A DNA stretch of 64,000 nucleotides. Source: G963663315 sp965116335 (GTDB lineage: Bacteria > Pseudomonadota > Gammaproteobacteria > Arenicellales > Poriferihabitantaceae). The translations under genes were made by a program, and so were the position numbers. Under the pieces are notes generated by a model. It saw only the letters and a program-made list of their open reading frames with translations. It did not search any database and was not told where the DNA came from. Positions within the stretch are counted from its first letter, which is position 1. The number at the start of each line of letters is the position of its first letter. The DNA lies in NCBI GenBank assembly GCA_965116335.1, contig OZ220677.1, forward strand, positions 992,001 to 1,056,000. The letters are read 5' to 3'. Below are positions 49,988 to 58,485 of the stretch, piece after piece.

Positions 49988-52015
49988 GTCCGGGACTTGC
50001 GACACATCCAGCCAATTCCCGGCGCTGTCCAGAATGCCAGCCTGTGTCAGGGTGGCGATACAGGGTTGCAGGTTCTCCTGATAATTTCTCCAGCGTTCTT
50101 TCGAGCGAGTGTAGATGCCCTGCCGGACTTGCCAGATACTGGCGGTTCTCACCGCTGTATCCGACTTCCCCTGATCCAGACAGTTGTCTTCCCATGTCAG
50201 GTTGACCGCATGGATCAGTTGACGGGTCTGGCTCTCTACATCCGAGACCAGTTCTTCATAAACCACATTATAAATTTCATCGCCAAATATCGCTTTTGAT
50301 TGGGTCATTAACCGATGATACCGAATGTAGTATTGGGTCAGCGATTCAAGATTGTATACAAAACCAACATCCGAGCCATACAGCTGAAAATAATTGGACA
50401 GAATCACATCCAGCGGGTGACGCTGGCAATGCACAATCACAGAACCTGGGAACATCGCTCGAATCAGCCAGGTATGGACAAAATTAAAAGGCATCTTGTC
50501 AGTCAGATAATCGGATTGAACATCGTGCAGCCGCTTTACCTGTTGCAGATATTCCCTGGCTTCGACTTCAAGCTCGCTTTGACTGATATGCAAAAAATCA
50601 TCTGGATACACTCGCGTTGCATTCGCTGGATTTTCCAGACGTCTGATCGCATTTTCCATACCATGTAATTCTCCGCATCCATGAACCTGTGAATGTCGGG
50701 AAATAATTTGTTCAACCAGAGTGGTGCCACTTCTCGGCATACCCAGAATAAAAATCGGTCGTGGCGAATCATTGCACTGACTGGTAATGAGCGGAGGTGA
50801 ATCCAGCGCTTTCGGGATACGATCAATATGATCAAACCAGCGCGCCAGGTCCCTTCTCGATTCCTTGAACTTGAGGTCATTGCCGACCTTGTACACGTTG
50901 AATGCGTGCTCATAATGACCACAGTCATCGTAAATTTTACCCAGCGCGAAAGCGGCGCTGATTCTCGTTGAATGATCCAACCCGTCGGTTTCCCATATCT
51001 CCAGGGCCTGCTGTGCATCGGGGTCATCCATTGATTGAACCCGTTTCATGGCAGTAATATTCAGGAGGGTCTCTGCATGCAGCGGGTTCAGATGAAGGGC
51101 TTTCCTGTAGAAAGATCCAGCCTTTTCCTGATCACCCAGTGACGAATAGATGAGTCCCAGATTATTTGCGAACTCCGGGCTTGCCGGGTCCAGAACCACC
51201 GCTTTCTCGCAATAGGTCCTGGATTTCTGGACACCACCCAACTTGAAGTACGCCATGGCCAGTGAATTCCACAGTCCTCCTTCTTTCGGGAATTGTTTGA
51301 GCAGTTTTTGTGCTATCGCGATAGCGCCGTACTCATCCCGTATGGCTTCCCGGAAATTAAGCGCCAGACGCATAACCACCTCGTCATCCGGGCTTTCCGT
51401 CTCCAGAGCGGTTACCATGGGAGCAGCCGGTTTGAACTCCTTTTGTTCTATCAGAACACTCGCCTTGATAATCAAGGCTTCCCGGTCATCGGGCAAAGTG
51501 GTTAGTAGAGAATCAACTATTGACAGCGCTTCACTATAGTTTCCCTGCTTCAACTCCAGGTTAGCCAGATTGAGTCTTGCGTCCCGATTGTCGGGCTGGC
51601 TCGCCATGCTTGTGTTGAAACTGATTCTGGCTTCATCCGGTTTGTCTTGTCTGGCCTGAATCGTGCCCAGCGTATTCAAGGCTCTGGCGTGATGCGGATT
51701 CAGGTCAAGAGCTTTTCGGATCGCGTGTTCAGCTTTTTCCATCTGCTTCAGTTGCAGATACGAAATGCCGATATTGACCCAGCCGTCAATCTGGTTCGGG
51801 TTGATTCCGAGTGATTTCAAATAAGTCGTAATCGCTTTATCATGCTGGTTCTGATGTTGATAACACAGCCCCAGGTTGTACCAGACGGCGGCACTGTCCG
51901 GGAGCTTTTTGGTCAGCCGGATCAATCCTTTTTTAGCCTGGGCAATATCACCCGCCTGTAAACAGGTTACCGATTGGGTAAAAAGTGTTTGCAGGGAGTT
52001 AGCGGACGAGCTCAA
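49964..52015 (-). CDS. TPR-repeat sulfotransferase
   Basis: 683 residues. The N-terminal about 380 residues are tandem TPR units (for instance A-V-W-Y-N-L-G-L-C-Y and H-A-R-A-L-N-T-L-G). The C-terminal sulfotransferase domain has the PAPS 5'-phosphosulfate loop L-G-M-P-R-S-G-T-T-L and the 3'-phosphate element H-C-Q-R-H-P-L-D. Such fusions sulfate unknown acceptors, often glycans or proteins; the target is not clear. It is flanked by an intact gene (49538) and an inverted fragment of it (52087-52188). Confidence 0.88.
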   Translation of the reverse strand: MSSSANSLQTLFTQSVTCLQAGDIAQAKKGLIRLTKKLPDSAAVWYNLGLCYQHQNQHDKAITTYLKSLGINPNQIDGWVNIGISYLQLKQMEKAEHAIRKALDLNPHHARALNTLGTIQARQDKPDEARISFNTSMASQPDNRDARLNLANLELKQGNYSEALSIVDSLLTTLPDDREALIIKASVLIEQKEFKPAAPMVTALETESPDDEVVMRLALNFREAIRDEYGAIAIAQKLLKQFPKEGGLWNSLAMAYFKLGGVQKSRTYCEKAVVLDPASPEFANNLGLIYSSLGDQEKAGSFYRKALHLNPLHAETLLNITAMKRVQSMDDPDAQQALEIWETDGLDHSTRISAAFALGKIYDDCGHYEHAFNVYKVGNDLKFKESRRDLARWFDHIDRIPKALDSPPLITSQCNDSPRPIFILGMPRSGTTLVEQIISRHSQVHGCGELHGMENAIRRLENPANATRVYPDDFLHISQSELEVEAREYLQQVKRLHDVQSDYLTDKMPFNFVHTWLIRAMFPGSVIVHCQRHPLDVILSNYFQLYGSDVGFVYNLESLTQYYIRYHRLMTQSKAIFGDEIYNVVYEELVSDVESQTRQLIHAVNLTWEDNCLDQGKSDTAVRTASIWQVRQGIYTRSKERWRNYQENLQPCIATLTQAGILDSAGNWLDVSQVPDLSTVTLI

Positions 52016-52032
52016 TGTTGTGGTAACAGTAA

Positions 52033-52089
52033 GTCATGGAAGTTGAAGTCAAGACTACCTTGAGAGTGAAAGATGTCAAGGATTTTCGC
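52033..52089 (+). pseudogene. Fragment of the coiled-coil nuclease domain
   Basis: About 55 bases match the E-V-K-T-T-L-R-V-x-D-V-K-D-F core of the genes at 6285 and 54763. It reads M-E-V-E-V-K-T-T-L-R-V-K-D-V-K-D-F-R and ends in TAA. It joins the inverted gene fragment 52087-52188 with a few bases shared. Confidence 0.8.
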
Positions 52090-52188
52090 TAACGGGGTTC
52101 GTATCCTGGGGATAGGAGTACCCCTGAAACGGGTTAATTCCGGGTGTGGGTCGTACCCTAATTCCTGTATATCATAGTCTGTTGTCAT
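52087..52188 (-). pseudogene. Inverted 5' fragment of the gene at 49538
   Basis: The first 34 codons of the gene at 49538 (M-T-T-D-Y-D-I-Q-E-L-G-Y-D-P-H then G-T-P-I-P-R-I-R-T-P-L-A) appear on the opposite strand with several synonymous and a few coding differences. Homology stops where the nuclease fragment begins. Confidence 0.85.
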
Positions 52189-52213
52189 GCTTTTCTGCCC
52201 CTATACCTTGGGC

Positions 52214-53350
52214 TTAATTATCGTGGTCCTCTAACGCGCATACGGTCAGAACAAGCCCGCCCCGACGAATTTTATAGGACTGCTTGACGAACGGGCTGAT
52301 GATAAAATTTTCACCGTTTGGATACCATTTGCGAAATTCCTGAATGCTGGCTGGATTCAACTTGTCCGGGTTGATCTTGCATTCAAATATGTCAACCCGG
52401 TCGTTCCCTTTCCGTACCACAAAGTCTATCTCCCGCCGGGATTTGTCCTGCCAATAGAAAATATCATCATCCGCGTAGCGAAAGCGCAAGCTGTCCAGTA
52501 CCAGATGCTCCCACAGGATTCCCCGGTCATCGTCCCGAATACGGTCCCAGCCTTTTTCAAAGGTGACAAAACCCGTGTCAAAGGCATAACATTTTGGGCG
52601 GCTCACGATTTCCCGCCTGCCGCCGCCATGGAAGGGGGGCAGCAGATGCACCGCATGGGTAATTTGCATGGCGGCAACATGAGAGATTACGGTGGGGCGT
52701 GTGATTGACTCGATACTGTTTGCCATTTGTGTGTAGTCCAGCAGGCCGCCGCTTTGCCGTAGCAATAATCGAAACAAGGCCAAAAACCCCGGCCGATTAC
52801 GAAAACCAAAAAGCTCCTGAATATCACGCGCATAAAAACTGTCAATCCATTCGTTAAAAAAACCGGGGCTTTTCTGATTGGCCAAAAGCGGCTCAGGCAA
52901 GCCGCCATGTAACAAGCGAGTATCGAGATTGGGTCTGTCAAAGGTTTTAGCGCATTCTTCCCACAACACAGGGCACAGGAACAGGGTTTCTTTACGACCC
53001 GTCAGAGAATCCCGAAATTTTCCGGTTGCCGCCAGCGTTGAAGAACCGGTTGCCAGTATTTTCAGTTGCGGAAATTCATCGGCAGCGATTTTCAGCAGCA
53101 GGCTTGGGTCAGGCAAACGATGCACTTCATCAAAAATCAATACCGGCTTACCCGAATGCTCATGCAGGAACAATTCAGGGTCTTCCAGAGACCTTGCCAC
53201 GGAAGGCAGGTCACAATTCATATAAGTCGCATCGGGCAACATTCGGGTCAATGTGGTTTTCCCAACCCGACGCACGCCCGATAGCCAAACAACAGACCGT
53301 CTCTGCCATGCCAGACGCAGATTTTTCAGCCACAAGTTTCGCTTTATCAT
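52214..53350 (-). CDS. AAA_14/DUF4143 ATPase (copy 2, intact)
   Basis: 378 residues. Walker A S-G-V-R-R-V-G-K-T-T-L, Walker B V-L-I-F-D-E-V-H-R and A-T-G-S-S-T-L mark the ATPase. The DUF4143 C-terminal domain has R-E-I-D-F-V-V-R-K with I-F-E-C-K-I. It is distinct in sequence from the copy at 44538. Its start codon lies inside the right arm of a 17-bp inverted repeat (53348-53395). Confidence 0.88.
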   Translation of the reverse strand: MIKRNLWLKNLRLAWQRRSVVWLSGVRRVGKTTLTRMLPDATYMNCDLPSVARSLEDPELFLHEHSGKPVLIFDEVHRLPDPSLLLKIAADEFPQLKILATGSSTLAATGKFRDSLTGRKETLFLCPVLWEECAKTFDRPNLDTRLLHGGLPEPLLANQKSPGFFNEWIDSFYARDIQELFGFRNRPGFLALFRLLLRQSGGLLDYTQMANSIESITRPTVISHVAAMQITHAVHLLPPFHGGGRREIVSRPKCYAFDTGFVTFEKGWDRIRDDDRGILWEHLVLDSLRFRYADDDIFYWQDKSRREIDFVVRKGNDRVDIFECKINPDKLNPASIQEFRKWYPNGENFIISPFVKQSYKIRRGGLVLTVCALEDHDN

Positions 53351-53395
53351 AAATGTATTTTACACATAGACCGCCAAATGTAAAATACATTTATG
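53348..53395. promoter_or_regulatory. Perfect 17-bp inverted repeat over the ATPase start
   Basis: CATAAATGTATTTTACA (53348-53364) and TGTAAAATACATTTATG (53379-53395) pair perfectly with a 14-base loop. On the minus strand the ATG of the ATPase gene is part of the arm. Confidence 0.75.
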
Positions 53396-53433
53396 AAAGT
53401 TATTCCTCATCCCTCCTCAGAATTTGCGACAAC

Positions 53434-53439
53434 TATAAT
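53434..53439 (+). promoter_or_regulatory. Shared -10-like TATAAT of the porin genes
   Basis: The leader A-A-C-TATAAT-T-C-T-C-A and GAGGTAAAAG precedes all three porin genes (TATAAT here, at 59471-59466 minus and at 60465-60470). It is 17-18 bp before each ATG, so if it is a true -10 box the leader is very short; a conserved translation leader is the other reading. Confidence 0.5.
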
Positions 53440-53456
53440 TCTCAAAGAGGTAAAAG

Positions 53457-54617
53457 ATGAAGAAAACAATTATTGCAACGGCTGTGTCGGTTGCACTCGG
53501 AGCGCCAGTCGCAGCTCAAGCAGAGGTGACGGTGTATGGATTTGTCCATAATATGATTGAGGTCAAGAGTAAAGGTGGTGGAGACAGTACTACTGATATG
53601 TCAACACGAGGCTCACGATTCGGTTTCAAGGCAAGTTCCGACTTGGGGAATGGTTTAACCGCCTCTTTGCGCCAGGAATTCGGTGTGCAAACCGAGAAGA
53701 AGGAAACTGGCATAAACACTCGAATTGGCACAGTCGGTGTTTCGGGTGGTTTCGGTAGTGTCAATGTTGGCCGACAGTGGAGTACTCTCTATAACACCAT
53801 AGGCGTGTATATGGATCCTACTTCTACGGTAGCGATTGGCGGGTATGGTGGTCATTACATCACCAACAACACCATTCAATACACCAATTCATTCGGCCCG
53901 GTTTCTCTTTCACTGGATGTGCGTATGGATGAGTCGGCTGATGAAGGAGGCGCGATGTATGTAACTAAAAAAGGTTATCCGAAGCGTGATGCGAAAGGTA
54001 CGGTAGAACCCGGGCTTGTGCAAGTGGGTAAAGTTCCTGCAAATCATAAGCTCAGTGCGGATGTGCCTGGTAGTGTAAATGGACCTGAACGCGAAATGGG
54101 CGACATTAACCCTGCCTACTATGAGACCGATGACTTAGGTAACATTACCATGACAGACGGGCCGGATGGAGTGCCAGATGAAGGGGGTGACGGGGTTGCC
54201 GTCGGTGTAAGTATCGCCGCACATCCCAATGTTACCCTTGCAGCCGCAATGGATACCACGAGTGGAATTAATGGAACCAAAGATATCGAGAAGACCGGTT
54301 TCGCGGCCAGGGTCAGTATGGGGAATTTCTACGGTTCGTATGCTGTGCATGATAAACAACAGGAAGGCACTGTAGATACAGACTATTCTGTATTCCTGTT
54401 AGGAGGTAACTTCGGCAATACAAACGCTTTTATTGGTTTAGGGAGCACAGATGACAATGCCGGTGATGAGTCAGACACGGTTACGCTACACGTTGACCAT
54501 GCTCTGATGGGCAGTGGTCTCAAGCTGCTGTACGAAGGGCGCTCTACAGATGGCAACAAGCCTGGTGATATGGGTGATTCGACTCATCATGTATTGGGGC
54601 TGAAACTCGCTTTCTGA
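53457..54617 (+). CDS. Gram-negative porin (paralogue 1)
   Basis: 386 residues. The signal M-K-K-T-I-I-A-T-A-V-S ends near A-Q-A, and the mature part starts E-V-T-V-Y-G-F. Strand-forming alternating stretches such as G-F-G-S-V-N-V-G-R-Q follow, with the C-terminal Phe needed for BAM recognition (L-K-L-A-F). A central charged loop (residues about 175-250) is longer than in the two other porins. Outer membrane diffusion channel; the solute is not known. Confidence 0.88.
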   Translation: MKKTIIATAVSVALGAPVAAQAEVTVYGFVHNMIEVKSKGGGDSTTDMSTRGSRFGFKASSDLGNGLTASLRQEFGVQTEKKETGINTRIGTVGVSGGFGSVNVGRQWSTLYNTIGVYMDPTSTVAIGGYGGHYITNNTIQYTNSFGPVSLSLDVRMDESADEGGAMYVTKKGYPKRDAKGTVEPGLVQVGKVPANHKLSADVPGSVNGPEREMGDINPAYYETDDLGNITMTDGPDGVPDEGGDGVAVGVSIAAHPNVTLAAAMDTTSGINGTKDIEKTGFAARVSMGNFYGSYAVHDKQQEGTVDTDYSVFLLGGNFGNTNAFIGLGSTDDNAGDESDTVTLHVDHALMGSGLKLLYEGRSTDGNKPGDMGDSTHHVLGLKLAF

Positions 54618-54640
54618 TAAAACTGTAGACAAGCTAATCA

Positions 54641-54675
54641 AGCGGGGCTGTTATTACGACAGCCCCGCTTTTTTG
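54641..54675 (+). terminator. Rho-independent terminator of porin 1
   Basis: AGCGGGGCTGT and ACAGCCCCGCT form an 11-bp stem with a 7-base loop, followed by TTTTTT. It starts 24 bp past the porin stop. Confidence 0.92.
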
Positions 54676-54762
54676 TGGACGGGCATAGCCATCAGAACAA
54701 ACCCCACCTCCCAGACTGCACTCTGATATAATCACTGGAAGTCAATACAAGGGAGTATAAAT

Positions 54763-55482
54763 ATGCCAGCCACCGCCACCGCACCCACTCCAGACGAAAT
54801 CTGGGCAATTCTGAGAGAAGTTTCCGCTAATCTGGAAGAAACTGCTGCCAGCCAGAAAGAAACCGCCGCCGCCCAGGAAAAAGGCAGACAGGAAATGGCA
54901 GAATTTCGTGCAAGCCAGAAAGAAGCCGCTGCCATAGAGGACGCCAGGCGGAAAGAAGCCGCTGTCATAGAGGATGCCAGGCATAAAAAAGCCATGCAGG
55001 AAATGGCAGAAATTCGCCAGAGCCAGCGAGAAACCGGCAAACAGATCAAAAAGACCGAAGCTCTGTTCAATACCCAATGGGGACGGTTAATGGAAAGTCT
55101 GGTAGATGGTGATTTGGTTCCGCTCTTGAATCAACGAGGCATTCCGGTTGATTATACGGTGACCAATGCGAAGAAAAGAGGGCGGGATGATAATTATGAA
55201 TACGACATTATTGCGGTAAACGGCAAAGAAATAGTTGTAGTTGAAGTCAAGACCACCTTGCGCGTGCAGGATGTCAAGGATTTTCTGGAGAGTTTAGGTA
55301 AGGTTGCGACTCGAATGCCGCGTTTCAAGGATAACACCATCTACGGAGCGATGGCCTGGTTGCGTGTAGATTCGGAAGCGGATGTTTATGCAGAGCGGCA
55401 GGGATTATTCGTCATCAGAGCCACGGGTAGCAGTGCCAGTATCCTCAATCAGGAAGATTTCAAACCACAGATATTCACCTGA
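54763..55482 (+). CDS. Coiled-coil PD-(D/E)XK nuclease-like protein (copy 3)
   Basis: 239 residues. Nearly identical to the protein at 6285 from the E-T-G-K-Q-I-K-K region to the end, with E-Y-D-I-I and V-V-E-V-K-T-T intact. It differs at the N-terminus (A-T-A-T-A-P-T-P) and has a coil shorter by 29 residues. So coil length changes quickly while the C-terminal domain is kept. It has its own short leader (a-a-g-g-g-a-g before the ATG), unlike copy 1. Confidence 0.75.
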   Translation: MPATATAPTPDEIWAILREVSANLEETAASQKETAAAQEKGRQEMAEFRASQKEAAAIEDARRKEAAVIEDARHKKAMQEMAEIRQSQRETGKQIKKTEALFNTQWGRLMESLVDGDLVPLLNQRGIPVDYTVTNAKKRGRDDNYEYDIIAVNGKEIVVVEVKTTLRVQDVKDFLESLGKVATRMPRFKDNTIYGAMAWLRVDSEADVYAERQGLFVIRATGSSASILNQEDFKPQIFT

Positions 55483-55489
55483 CCAGGCC

Positions 55490-55747
55490 ACCAATCACTC
55501 CCCACCTGAGGGGGAGTCCGCGATACAAGGGCGAAGCCCGCCGGAGAGCGGGTGGGGGGATACAATGTCATTCCACGCCCCAACCATCCTTCATTCCCGT
55601 AGAGCCTGCCCCGGCTTGATCGTAGGGGTGCCCCTTGTGGGTACCCGGTATCGCTGATACCTGATCCGATCATTTGCGGGAGGGTACAAGACCCTCCCCT
55701 ACGATAACGGATTGGGAATCATTCTGATGGTTGCGGGCTGTATAGAA
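55490..55747. repeat. Type C, A-like and B intergenic repeats
   Basis: Type C variant 55497-55560 (with c-g-a-t-a-c-a-a-g-g-g-c-g-a-a-g, as at 13750), part of type A near 55570-55600, and type B 55620-55704 with both arms (GTAGGGGTGCCCC and CCCTCCCCTACG). Confidence 0.72.
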
Positions 55748-56925
55748 TCAGCCCAGGCATTCTCCCATTTCATTCAAAAAGAGTGGCAGGGAAATAACGG
55801 TCGTTTCATTGCCAAGCGAAAACGTGTCTTCACCACTGTAAACAACAAATTTGCGTTTGACACCCAAATCATCACAAGCGACATGAAAGCCCTTTTTCAC
55901 TTTTGGCGTTTTACCGTATTTAATTTCAATCGCCCAGTAATCCCCCAGACCAGACTCAAGCAACAAGTCTATTTCTGCACCGGCAGATGTTCTGTAGAAG
56001 AGCGGATATACATGTAACGGCAGGCGAGCCAGGATTTTTTCAATGACAAATCCTTCCCAGCTTTTCCCTATAACCGGATGACCCAGCAGATATTCGTAAT
56101 CCGGTATTCGCAAAAGCGCATGAAGGACACCGCTATCCCTGACGTAGACTCTGGGCGATTTTACCAGCCGTTTTTTGGTGTTACCGTACCATGGCTCAAG
56201 CCTGCGAACGAGTAACAGGTCAACCATAAGATCAAGATAGCGGCTGATCGTTATACTCTCTACACCAAGAGAGCCAGCCAATTTTGATGCGTTCAGAAGC
56301 TCACCATGGCCATGGGCAAGCATCGTCCAGAAACGCATCAGGGTTGCAGCGGGTATCCGTGGCCCCAGCCGGGGGATGTCACGCTCCAGATAGGTTCTGA
56401 TAAAATCCTGGTGCCACTCGATGCTCTTTACATCATTGGACGCTGCATAGCTATCGGGGAACCCGCCACGTATCCAGAGTTGGTGCAGGTATTCGCTGTT
56501 CGGAGCTTCTATCTCAAAAGGGCTGAGCCCGCAAAGCTCCAGATAGCTGATACGTCCGGCAAGACTCTCAGAGCTCTGCCGGAGCAGGTCATTGGATGCC
56601 GACCCGAGAATCAGGAAACGTCCGTTGCCTTTGCCTTCTCTGCGGCCAGTATCAATAATGCCACGCAAAGACATGAATAAATCCGGATAACGCTGAACCT
56701 CATCAAGCACAACCAGTTTATCCGCATGCAAGCCAAGATAATGGGTCGGGTCTATGAGCTTTTTGAGATCTTCCGGGTTTTCAAGGTCAAGATAAACCGA
56801 AGGCCGACCCTTGGCGATTTCAAGCGCAAGCGTGGTTTTACCAACCTGGCGCGGCCCAAGAAGGGCTACAGCCGGAGTATAGGTCAGTTTTCCGTGATTT
56901 CCCGAGTGAGTTGTCTTTCATACAT
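55748..56925 (-). pseudogene. AAA_14/DUF4143 ATPase (copy 3, frameshifted)
   Basis: The frame from 56731 downward gives the ATPase Walker B (V-V-L-D-E-V-Q-R-Y) and DUF4143 with E-I-D-L-L-L-E and A-I-E-I-K. Above it, the Walker A part (A-L-L-G-P-R-Q-V-G-K-T-T-L-A) continues in the same frame up to about 56885, but the natural ATG (56925, M-Y-E-R-Q-L-T-R-E-I-T-E-N) is in another frame. The one-base shift lies at an A4 run (56888-56891). Either a recent pseudogene or a sequence error. The palindrome at 56926 abuts the ATG. Confidence 0.8.
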
Positions 56926-56962
56926 CCTTGCAAATTTAACATCAAATGTTAAATTTGCAAGG
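56926..56962. promoter_or_regulatory. Perfect 17-bp inverted repeat next to the ATPase start
   Basis: CCTTGCAAATTTAACAT (56926-56942) and ATGTTAAATTTGCAAGG (56946-56962) with a 3-base loop. The ATG of the ATPase gene (56925) follows directly on the minus strand. Third case of this arrangement in the window. Confidence 0.75.
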
Positions 56963-57010
56963 TAGAAACGACATTGGTGCTTTTGCCTGATGGTGAATCC
57001 GGTACATTCG

Positions 57011-57271
57011 CTATAACAGACTCACTTCCTTTTTAGCTTCCTGCCTTATGGCTTGCATATCCAGCAAGCCTGCGTCCCTGCTTTCTTCACCTTCAATCAG
57101 GGCAGCGCGTAACGCTTCGAGTTTCGAATCCGCCTCTTTTTCTTCCAATAGTCGCAAACCATCTCTCACCAGTTCACTGGCGGAGGCATAGCGACCTTGC
57201 CTGACATGGGCTTCGATGAAATTATTCCAATAGCCGCCAAGGCTGAATGTCTGTGTCTTTGTTTGTGCCAT
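57011..57271 (-). CDS. ParD-like antitoxin without visible ParE
   Basis: 86 residues from the ATG at 57271. A ribbon-helix-helix N-terminus (T-F-S-L-G-G-Y-W-N-N-F-I-E) is followed by G-R-Y-A-S-A-S-E-L-V-R-D-G-L, the ParD/CopG pattern, and a charged C-terminal tail. No ParE gene follows on the minus strand, where the next gene is the frameshifted ATPase. Two 11-bp direct repeats at 57297-57322 look like its operator. Confidence 0.8.
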   Translation of the reverse strand: MAQTKTQTFSLGGYWNNFIEAHVRQGRYASASELVRDGLRLLEEKEADSKLEALRAALIEGEESRDAGLLDMQAIRQEAKKEVSLL

Positions 57272-57296
57272 CACTCACCTGCCTGCATTACCAACA

Positions 57297-57322
57297 ATAA
57301 GATATATTCTTATAAGATATAT
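57297..57322. promoter_or_regulatory. Direct repeats upstream of parD
   Basis: ATAAGATATAT occurs twice with a 4-base spacer, 26 bp upstream of the start. Such repeats are typical ribbon-helix-helix operator half sites. Confidence 0.5.
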
Positions 57323-57421
57323 CCCTGATTCTGTCAAGGAAACAACGATTAGAACAAATCCACCTCCAGACTGCTTGCATGGAGCCATGCAGGCAACTCG
57401 GAATATGTGACTACCCCAACA

Positions 57422-57928
57422 TTAACCTTTCAAATTCGCAAATGGCCGCTTGCCGCTGTATTTCAACTTGAACTGATTGAGACATTCTTGTTTTATCTTC
57501 TCTTGGTCGTCCCCACGTGTCACTTTCCAGCAAACCAGCAGTTGTTCCGCCCCTTCAAGCTGCCAAACCAGGCGACCACCCCAATGACCAACGGGAATAC
57601 CTTGACCAAAGGGTAGCAGCTGATCCTTTATGCGTTTTTTCAGATTACCCGTACACCCGATATAGATGACCAATGCTCCTTCTACCCATTCGCGTGTCAG
57701 CTTGCCAATGAAAACATTCGGATTCTTGCCCTTGAACCATCCCCCAGTCCCCTTCTTGAGAAATACCGGACGAGATGAATCAGGGCGCAGCAAAAAATAG
57801 ACCCCCGATGCGTCGGGAATCACAGTATGATTCGTTCTCAGGTTTGCAACGGATACAAAACCTTCAAAGCCTCGGTCCCGCAATCTGTTCAATCTGGCAT
57901 CCGACATTGCACTATTGGGTTCGCTCAT
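57422..57928 (-). CDS. GIY-YIG domain protein
   Basis: 168 residues from the ATG at 57928, where AAGGAGG is 5 bases upstream; the frame from 57967 has no such site. The GIY part is S-G-V-Y-F-L-L and the YIG part is V-I-Y-I-G-C-T-G-N-L-K-K-R. The catalytic Arg is likely in that last segment. It may be a nuclease of mobile or repair type. Nothing adjacent indicates the substrate. Confidence 0.7.
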   Translation of the reverse strand: MSEPNSAMSDARLNRLRDRGFEGFVSVANLRTNHTVIPDASGVYFLLRPDSSRPVFLKKGTGGWFKGKNPNVFIGKLTREWVEGALVIYIGCTGNLKKRIKDQLLPFGQGIPVGHWGGRLVWQLEGAEQLLVCWKVTRGDDQEKIKQECLNQFKLKYSGKRPFANLKG

Positions 57929-58056
57929 TCCGGCCTCCTTAAATACTGTGCGCGTGAAATGTGACATGATTTAATGATCGATAGTATATAATCAAGTGGA
58001 GACAAGCCTAATCTATATTCAGTGCCTGGTGGACCAGCGCAGAGGAGGACATTCAA

Positions 58057-58314
58057 ATGAAAGACACGAGAGATAAAATAACTGCACACGAACCAGTACC
58101 GACTGTAACCCCAACTGAAATGTTCAGTGAGATAATCCGCCTGCACAGTATCAAGCCAATACATGAGAATTTTCAATTCAATGTACCTAGTGCTTACCGA
58201 TATGTCCCAAGTATTACATCTCCCAATAGCATACCAAGCAAAGCAGAACATACCCGACTCAATCAACAAGTACATTATCTATATCATTGTGGATTCCCGC
58301 TTCCGCGGGAATGA
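58057..58314 (+). CDS. Short open frame with a good ribosome site, ending in a repeat
   Basis: 85 codons. AGGAGG at 58042-58047 is 9 bases before the ATG, and the start M-K-D-T-R-D-K-I-T-A-H-E is polar. The last about 14 codons (C-G-F-P-L-P-R-E) are within a type A repeat, so the original 3' end may be lost. No family recognised; could be a truncated gene. Confidence 0.35.
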   Translation: MKDTRDKITAHEPVPTVTPTEMFSEIIRLHSIKPIHENFQFNVPSAYRYVPSITSPNSIPSKAEHTRLNQQVHYLYHCGFPLPRE

Positions 58315-58320
58315 CGGATA
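58289..58320. repeat. Type A hairpin repeat
   Basis: TGTGGATTCCCGCTTCCGCGGGAATGACGG forms a 9-bp stem (ATTCCCGCt and cGCGGGAAT). It is the same unit as at 13936 and 18935. Confidence 0.75.
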
Positions 58321-58422
58321 TCAGGTAGGAGACGGTCACTGTGTCGTCCCGCAAGCCGACAAAAGCCATCCCAACCCCTTGTCATAATACGGGAATCTAC
58401 AAGTCGGCATTCTCTTCCAGCA

Positions 58423-58460
58423 TAAAAAACCGGGCTGTGCCTGATGGCACAACCCGGTTT
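58423..58460 (-). terminator. Rho-independent terminator of porin 2
   Basis: AACCGGGCTGTGCC and GGCACAACCCGGTT form a 14-bp stem (one G-U) with a run of A on the plus strand, i.e. U on the minus transcript. The same hairpin ends porin 3 at 61432. Confidence 0.92.
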
Positions 58461-58485
58461 GATGAAACAGTTTGGGTCGTAAGGA

